Of a stretch of 22,795 bases of DNA, positions 14,899 to 20,044 are shown in pieces. Origin of the DNA: JAYVYM01 sp046593925. GTDB taxonomy: Bacteria; Actinomycetota; Actinomycetes; Mycobacteriales; SCTD01. The stretch spans positions 1 to 22,795 of the forward strand of contig JBKJQN010000010.1 of NCBI GenBank assembly GCA_046593925.1, read 5' to 3'. Below the pieces are notes generated by a model. That model did no database searches. It was not told the DNA's origin and worked only from the letters and a program-made list of their open reading frames with translations. Made by a program: the position numbers and the translations under genes. How positions within the stretch are numbered: position 1 is the stretch's first letter; each line of letters begins with the position of its first letter.

Positions 14899-15726
14899 AT
14901 GGCGGGTCGGGTCAAGGGCAGGGTCGCTTTCAGCACCGGCGCGGGGTCAGGGCCGCAGCCACGCCATCCGGCTCGCGGAGGAGGGCGCGGACATCATCGC
15001 GGTCAACATCTGTGGCCAGGTCGGCCCCGTGCCGCACCCGATGGGGACGGCCGGTGACCTCGCGCAGGCCGTCAAGGAGGTCGAGGCACTCGCCCAGCGG
15101 ATCGTCGCGACGCAGATCGACGTACGCGACGCGAAGGCGCTCAAGAAGGCCGTGGACAACGGGGTCGCTGAGCTCGGTCGGCTCGACATCGTGTCGGCCA
15201 ACGCCGGCATCGCGAGCACGAACGCGAGCACGGTCGACCTGTCGGAGCAGCTGGGCCGACATGATCGACATCAACCTCACCGGCGTCTGGCACACCGCCA
15301 AGGCCGCGGTGCCGCACCTGATCGCGGCCGGCGGCGGGGCACTTGTGCTGACCTTCTCGGCCGCCGGACTGAAGGCCTACGCGGGCGTCGGGCATGACGT
15401 CGTGGCCAAGCACGGCGTCGTCGGGCCGGTGCGCACGCTCACCCTGGAGCTGGCGCCGCGCTTCATTCGCGTCAACAGCATCCACCCAACGCAGGTCGAC
15501 ACGGACACGATTCACAAACGAGACGATCTGGCGGCTGTTCGCGCCGGACGAACCGAACCCGACGCGGGCGTCGTTCGCGCCGATCTCGCAGGAGATGAAC
15601 ACGCTGCCGATCCCCTGGGTCGATGCCCGTGACCTCTCCAACGCACTGCTCTTCCTCGCCTCGGACGAGGCGAGGTACATCACCGGCGTGGCCCTCCCGG
15701 TCGACGCCGGTTGTCTTCTCAAGTAG
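14899..15726 (+). pseudogene. Mycofactocin-type SDR, decayed copy
   Basis: This is a tandem duplicate of the next gene, broken by three indels when the two are aligned: about five bases missing near 14938 in the nucleotide-binding loop, two missing near 15255, and one extra A near 15513. The pieces read HAIRLAEEGADIIAVNIC, then DMIDINLTGVWHTAKAAVPH, then RLFAPDEPNPTR to PVDAGCLLK. In addition, the catalytic Tyr of the SDR motif is replaced by Asp (GHDVVAKH against HYVAAKH in the intact copy). Both facts point to a genuinely dead gene rather than sequencing error alone. It is closest to the operator-promoter region, so transcription of the downstream genes must pass through it. Confidence 0.85.
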
Positions 15727-15735
15727 GAGGTCGTC

Positions 15736-16563
15736 ATGGCAGGTCGGGTCGAGGGCAAGGTCGCTTTCATCACCGGTGCGGCGCGGGGTCAGGGCCGCAG
15801 CCACGCCATCCGGCTCGCGGAGGAGGGCGCGGACATCATCGCGGTCGACATCTGCGACCAGGTGTCGTCCGTCCCGTACGCGATGTCGACGCCGGACGAC
15901 CTCGCGCAGACAGTCAAAGAGGTCGAGGCGCTCGACCGTCGCATCGTGGCCACCCAGGCTGATGTACGCGACGCCGGCGCGCTCAAGCAGGCCGTCGACG
16001 CCGGGGTGGCCGAGCTCGGCCGGCTCGACATCGTGTGCGCGAACGCCGGCATCTTCAGCTTCACGACCGAGGAGCTGGAGGAGCAGATGTGGCAGGACAT
16101 GATCGACATCAACCTCACCGGCGTATGGCACACCGCGAAGGCGACCGTGCCGCACCTGGTCGCGCAGGGCGGCGGCTCGATCATCATGACCAGCTCGACC
16201 GCCGGCCTGAAGGGCTTCCCCAACTTCGCGCACTACGTCGCGGCCAAGCACGGCGTTGTCGGGCTGATGCGCACCCTCGCAGTCGAGCTGGCGCCGTCGA
16301 TGGTCCGGGTCAACAGCGTCCACCCGACGAGCGTCAACACCGACATGATTCAGAACGACTCGGTGTACCGGTTGTTTGCGCCCGATATCGAGAACCCGAC
16401 GCGCGAGCAGGTTGCCGAGCGGTTCGGTGAGATGAACGCGCTGCCGATCGACTGGGTCGAGGCGCGCGACATCAGCAACGCGGTGCTGTTCCTCGCCTCT
16501 GATGAGGCGCGCTACATCACCGGCGTCACCCTGCCGGTTGACGCCGGCTTCATGGTGAAGTGA
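15736..16563 (+). CDS. Mycofactocin-coupled SDR family oxidoreductase
   Basis: A 275-residue short-chain dehydrogenase. The N-terminus (GRVEGKVAFITGAARGQGRS, then HAIRLAEEGADIIAVDIC) is the hallmark of the mycofactocin-coupled SDR subfamily, which keeps NAD tightly bound and passes electrons to mycofactocin. Seen here are the glycine loop TGAARGQG (13-20), NAG (103-105), Asn126 in DINLTG, Ser153/154, Tyr167 and Lys171 in HYVAAKH. Such enzymes (carveol dehydrogenase relatives) oxidise secondary or terpene alcohols; the substrate is unknown. GGAGG, overlapping the previous stop, lies five bases before the ATG. The stop overlaps the MoxR start by four bases (GTGA). Confidence 0.9.
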   Translation: MAGRVEGKVAFITGAARGQGRSHAIRLAEEGADIIAVDICDQVSSVPYAMSTPDDLAQTVKEVEALDRRIVATQADVRDAGALKQAVDAGVAELGRLDIVCANAGIFSFTTEELEEQMWQDMIDINLTGVWHTAKATVPHLVAQGGGSIIMTSSTAGLKGFPNFAHYVAAKHGVVGLMRTLAVELAPSMVRVNSVHPTSVNTDMIQNDSVYRLFAPDIENPTREQVAERFGEMNALPIDWVEARDISNAVLFLASDEARYITGVTLPVDAGFMVK

Positions 16564-17480
16564 CGGCCACCGCTCCCGACACCGTCGCCGTCCGCGCGCG
16601 GGTCGCCGAGCGTCTTGTCGGCCGCGAGCGCGAGCTGGACCTCGTGCTCGCGGCCGTCGCCGCTGGTCGCGACATCGTGTTGGAGGGCCCGCCCGGGACC
16701 AGCAAGACGACGATGCTCAAGGCGATCACCGCTGAGTGGGGTATCCCGCTGCTGTTCGTGGAGGGCAACGCCGACCTGACGCCGGCCAAGCTGGTCGGCC
16801 ACCACAACCCTGCCCGGGTGCTGCGTGAGGACTACAGCGCGGACACGTTCGTGCCGGGCCCGCTGGTGGAGGCGATGCAAGAGGGCGGATTCCTCTATAT
16901 AGAGGAGTTCAACCGGGCGCCCGAGGACACCCTGAACACGCTGCTGGGGGCGATGGCCGACCGGTTGATCGCGGTGCCGCGGGTGGGGTCGATCGCGGCG
17001 GCGTCGACGTTCCGGGTGATCGCGTCGATGAACCCGTACGACGACGCCGGCACCAGCCGCCTGTCGACCAGCGTCCACGACCGGCTGTGCCGGTTGGCTG
17101 TGGGCTACCAGGACGAGCCGGCTGAGCGCGACATCACCGCATTGCGGGCGGGCGGTTCTTCGGGATCATTGCAGGAGCGGCTGGTGGAGGACGCGGTTGC
17201 GGTGACGCGGGCGACGCGTACCCACCGGGACGTCCGCCAGGGCAGCAGCGTGCGAGGCGCAATCGACACGGTGCTGGTCGCGCTGCAGCTGGCGGCGCTG
17301 CGGGGGGTGTCATCGTCGCTGGCGGTCCGGTACGCGGAGACGCTGCTCGACGCGATGATCGTCGCCCTGTCCGGCCGGATCCATCTGGACGAGGCCGCCG
17401 AGACGAACCCCGAGCAGGTGCTGCGCGAGATCTGGGAAGACCGGATGGTCCTGCTGCCCGCCGCGGCGGCGCCTGGTTGA
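16560..17480 (+). CDS. MoxR-type AAA+ ATPase
   Basis: A 306-residue AAA+ protein of the MoxR/AAA_5 group, starting at GTG overlapping the SDR stop. Walker A is GPPGTSKT (43-50), Walker B FLYIEEFNR (111-119), sensor 1 the Asn in VIASMNP (158) and the arginine finger lies in SVHDRL (Arg175). MoxR ATPases work with VWA proteins to insert cofactors or remodel partner enzymes, as in methanol dehydrogenase and nitric oxide or CO dehydrogenase systems. The tight link to a mycofactocin-type dehydrogenase suggests that it helps mature or reactivate that enzyme or its redox partner; this is inference. It ends 126 bases before the VWA gene. Confidence 0.9.
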   Translation: MTATAPDTVAVRARVAERLVGRERELDLVLAAVAAGRDIVLEGPPGTSKTTMLKAITAEWGIPLLFVEGNADLTPAKLVGHHNPARVLREDYSADTFVPGPLVEAMQEGGFLYIEEFNRAPEDTLNTLLGAMADRLIAVPRVGSIAAASTFRVIASMNPYDDAGTSRLSTSVHDRLCRLAVGYQDEPAERDITALRAGGSSGSLQERLVEDAVAVTRATRTHRDVRQGSSVRGAIDTVLVALQLAALRGVSSSLAVRYAETLLDAMIVALSGRIHLDEAAETNPEQVLREIWEDRMVLLPAAAAPG

Positions 17481-17606
17481 AGAGCCGTCGAGGCGGACGG
17501 GCCGCTGCGCCGACCCGGTCAGCCCCGAAGGCCGCTGAGTCGTAGGCCCAAACAGCTGACGGAGCAGCCGACGGCGTTCGACCGGTCGCCTTCAGGTGGA
17601 GGGACG

Positions 17607-18458
17607 GTGCTGACGGCGCTGCCGGGTGGCCGTCGCCGTGGTGGCGCTGTGCCCCCGGGCGGTTCTGCGCCGGGTGAAACCGCGGAGCGGGCCGAGCTGG
17701 TGTCGGCGTCCTCCGGTCTCGCTGTCCCTGACCCGGCGGTACGGGCCGCCGCCCGCCGGATCGCGGCGCGCCTGTCGGTACCGCGCCCCAGGCACGATCT
17801 TTCTGCGCGCCGGGGCGCCGGAGACCTGGCGAGCCTGCCCTACCGCGGCGGCTCGGACGACATCGACCTCGACCGGACACTCGAGGTACTCGCCGAGCGG
17901 CCCATCCCCGAGGAGGAGGACATCGTCGTCCGCGAGCGGGTCCGCACCCGCCGCTCGGTGGTGCTCGCCGTTGACCTGTCCGGTTCGATGCGCGGTGAAC
18001 GCGTCCGGACGGCGGCGGCGACCGTCGCGGCGCTGGCCGGCGAGCTGTCCCGTGACGACCTAGGCGTGATCGCCTTCTGGTCCGACGCGGCCGTCCTGCT
18101 GCACCTCGGCCAGCGGGTCCGGCCGCTTGCACTGCTTGACCAGCTGCTCGAGCAGCCGGCCCGCGGGCTCACGAACGTCGCCTTCCCCCTGCAGCTGGCC
18201 CTGCGCGAGCTGGCCCGCGTCCCCGCCCGCGACGCCCGTCTCGTGCTGCTCTCGGATTGTGTCCACAACGCCGGCCCCGACCCCCGCGACGCCGCCGCTC
18301 GCCTCCCCCGCCTCGACGTCCTCCTCGACATCTCCGGCGAGAACGACGTCCCCCTCGCCCGCGACCTCGCCCGCGCCGGCCGCGGCCGCGGCCGCCTCAC
18401 CCGCGTCCGCACCCACCGCGACGTCGCCCCCGCCCTCAGCCGCATATTCCGGACCTGA
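17607..18458 (+). CDS. VWA-domain protein, MoxR partner
   Basis: A 283-residue soluble protein starting at GTG 17607 behind GGAGGG. The N-terminal 110 residues are Arg-rich and disordered-looking, then acidic (IPEEEDIVV). The von Willebrand A domain (about 115-265) holds a full metal-ion adhesion site: Asp-x-Ser-x-Ser in AVDLSGSM (123-127), Thr189 in GLTN and Asp217 in LLSDC. No signal peptide or transmembrane helix is evident, unlike BatA/BatB types, so it is probably a cytoplasmic CoxE-like partner of the ATPase. The two act as a pair in known MoxR-VWA systems. The last 60 residues are very Arg/Asp-rich. Nothing supportable lies in the 126-base gap upstream. Confidence 0.85.
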   Translation: MLTALPGGRRRGGAVPPGGSAPGETAERAELVSASSGLAVPDPAVRAAARRIAARLSVPRPRHDLSARRGAGDLASLPYRGGSDDIDLDRTLEVLAERPIPEEEDIVVRERVRTRRSVVLAVDLSGSMRGERVRTAAATVAALAGELSRDDLGVIAFWSDAAVLLHLGQRVRPLALLDQLLEQPARGLTNVAFPLQLALRELARVPARDARLVLLSDCVHNAGPDPRDAAARLPRLDVLLDISGENDVPLARDLARAGRGRGRLTRVRTHRDVAPALSRIFRT

Positions 18459-18494
18459 GCTGAAGGTCGGTGCCTAACCTCGGTCTTTCCCGGG

Positions 18495-19125
18495 TCAGGG
18501 CGCGAGAAAAGCCGCAACGCCAGCCCGCACCAGGATCGGTTTGTCCCGCCACCGATCCTGGCAGCTGCGCGAGCGCCTGCTGCAGTCCAGCAGATGATCC
18601 GCGGCGGTATTGCTTCCAGCGTTGCCCGGTCGCAGCACCGCCGCCAGGGCCTCACCGGTGTTGTCCAGCCAGGCACCGGGCGAGTGGTAGCCGGAGGCGC
18701 CCTTGACGTTGACCTTGGCGTCTTCCTTGTCGCTGTGCACGGTCACCAGCGTCGCGTCCAGATCAAGCACCATCTGCCTCAGCAGCCGCCCGGTGGCCCG
18801 CGAGCCAGGCAACTCGGAACCCGCCAGATGGTCGCGGTCGAGGCGACCGACCCGGCCGGACCGAACAGGCCGGCCTGGTCGGCCTGGTCGGCACGTCGCT
18901 GATCACCCGGGTGCCGTAAGCGATCGCGACCGCCACATCGACCAGCACCCGCCCCCGGTCGTAACCGACCCAGCGTTTCCGCAGCCCGTCGGTCGCCTCC
19001 GACAGCGCCGCGGTCAGCCCGATCCGATCGGCCAACTCGGCCAGCAGCACCGTCCCGGCGTGCGACACCACGCCCGTCCCGTCCGCGGTGATCGTCGGCG
19101 GCATCCTGCTCGTTGTACGGTGCAC
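18495..19125 (-). mobile_element. IS1380-family transposase, N-terminal half
   Basis: From GTG 19125 the frame encodes VVSHAGTVLLAELADRIGL and GYDRGRVLVDVAVAIAYG, then shifts around 18800-18900 into MVLDLDATLVTVHSDKEDA, GASGYHSPGAWLDNTGEAL and AAVLRPGNAGSNTAADHLL, ending at ILVRAG near 18510. This order matches the N-terminal half of IS1380 transposases, including the first catalytic Asp in DLDATLV. It is frameshifted, lacks the second half and abuts the VWA gene end by 36 bases, so it is inactive. Confidence 0.8.
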
Positions 19126-19389
19126 CCGCGAAGTGCCTCTCTCATCCGGTGATCTTGTTCCCTCAGCAAGAACAGAATCCCAGACAGGACAGGCACTTTC
19201 GCGCTTCCCGGGCCGTGTCGGACCAGCAAGATCAAGTCACTGCTGCAACACCGGGGCTAGGAAGCAGCATTATTGCATCTGGTACCACATTCGTCCTTGC
19301 TGGTATTGCCGGATCTCTTGCCTGGGCAGGTATTTCTGCCAGCCGCGAGAACTCGGCCCCTCCGCGTCGCCGCACCCGCCCCCGCGCTG
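19126..19389. other. Stretch between two IS remnants, no gene supported
   Basis: The left part (19129-19205) is the 5' non-coding end of the IS1380 remnant. It contains GCGAAGTGCCT and a near-complement AGGCACTTTCGC about 60 bases apart. The right part (about 19240-19345) is visibly richer in A and T than its surroundings. Its plus frame reads SSIIASGTTFVLAGIAGSL, which looks like a membrane helix, without a credible start. I assign no gene. Confidence 0.4.
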
Positions 19390-19794
19390 TTGGAGTTCGC
19401 CGACTCCGACCTCGGCCAGCGCAACCCCGCGGTCGTGGCGACCTGGCAGAAAGCCTGGGAACGCTTCATCCCGTTCCTGGCCTTCCCACCCGCCGTCCGC
19501 AAGATCATCTACACGACCAACGCCATCGAGTCCCTCAACTACCAGCTCCGCAAGATCATCAAGAACCGGGGTCACTTCCCCAACGACGACGCCGTCATCA
19601 AGCTGCTCTGGCTCGCGATCCGCGACATCGAGGACAAGCGCGCCCGCGACCGCGCCAAAGAGAAAGGCGCCCCCCGCGGCACCCGCAAGGCCGCCGGCAA
19701 GCTCGTCGAAGGCGCCGCAACGCAAGGCTGGCGACCCGCCCTCGCCGGCCTGCTCATCGCCTTCCCAGACCGCCTCGAACAGCACATCCGATGA
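19390..19794 (+). mobile_element. IS256-family (mutator) transposase, C-terminal remnant
   Basis: The frame encodes LEFADSDLGQRNPAVVATW, KAWERFIPFLAFPPAVRKI, IYTTNAIESLNYQLRKIIK and RGHFPNDDAVIKLLWLAI, ending with a stop at 19792-19794. This is the well-conserved C-terminal third of mutator-type IS256 transposases, including TTNAIES. The catalytic Asp residues lie in the missing N-terminal part, so it is inactive. The join to other DNA is near 19390. The element's right end follows at about 19808-19834. Confidence 0.85.
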
Positions 19795-19807
19795 AGATCA
19801 TCCACCG

Positions 19808-19834
19808 TTCTTACACAGAAAACTTGACAGGCTC
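19808..19834. repeat. Right terminal inverted repeat of the IS256-family element
   Basis: TTCTTACACAGAAAACTTGACAGGCTC immediately after the transposase remnant fits the AT-rich ends of actinobacterial IS256-type elements (TTACACAGAAA...TTGACAG). The left end is absent, so it cannot be paired within the window. Confidence 0.55.
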
Positions 19835-19840
19835 GGGCGT

Positions 19841-19858
19841 GGGTCATTCGGGTCATTC
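19841..19858. repeat. Perfect 9-bp tandem repeat
   Basis: GGGTCATTC occurs twice in direct succession (19841-19849, 19850-19858) and covers the stop codon of the small membrane protein gene. It lies seven bases beyond the IS256 terminal repeat. Target duplications of IS256 elements are of this length but should flank the element, so slippage or a nested insertion is more likely. Confidence 0.5.
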
Positions 19859-20044
19859 CTTTTGATCCGTGTTCCGGCCGCTACGGCGCACGAGCACGAC
19901 ACTCCCACCCAGACCAGCCAGGGCACCCAGTAGGCCGCCCAGCGCTGTCGGTTTCCAGCCGCGCAGAAGTATCGCGGAAATGAGCGTCAACAGCACTACA
20001 ACACAAAAAAAGAATATCATCCACGAAAGGCGCTTTGAGATCAA
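19853..20044 (-). CDS. Small two-helix membrane protein, candidate Rhs immunity protein
   Basis: A 63-codon frame starting at TTG 20044, which overlaps the Rhs stop by four bases (TTGA); an internal ATG at codon 9 is an alternative start. Helix 1 is about residues 8-28 (WMIFFFCVVVLLTLISAIL), helix 2 about 33-53 (ALGGLLGALAGLGGSVVLV). The loop has basic and polar residues, and the tail RRSGRNTDQKE is charged. The DNA is clearly poorer in G and C than the Rhs core. Polymorphic toxin genes are normally followed directly by their immunity gene, and toxins that act on membranes have membrane immunity proteins. The pairing here rests on position, coupling and matching hydrophobicity only. I recognise no family. 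Confidence 0.5.
   Translation of the reverse strand: MISKRLSWMIFFFCVVVLLTLISAILLRGWKPTALGGLLGALAGLGGSVVLVRRSGRNTDQKE

Noticed and set aside
14078..15397. One long plus-strand frame spanning the hydrolase fragment, the TetR gene and the first SDR
   Set aside because: It is a chance join: the left part is the end of a broken hydrolase, the middle is antisense to the TetR gene and the right part is one frame of the decayed SDR.
19841..19858. 9-bp tandem repeat as a target-site duplication of the IS256 element
   Set aside because: Both copies are on the same side of the element, whereas a target duplication flanks it; the left end of the element is missing, so this cannot be tested here.
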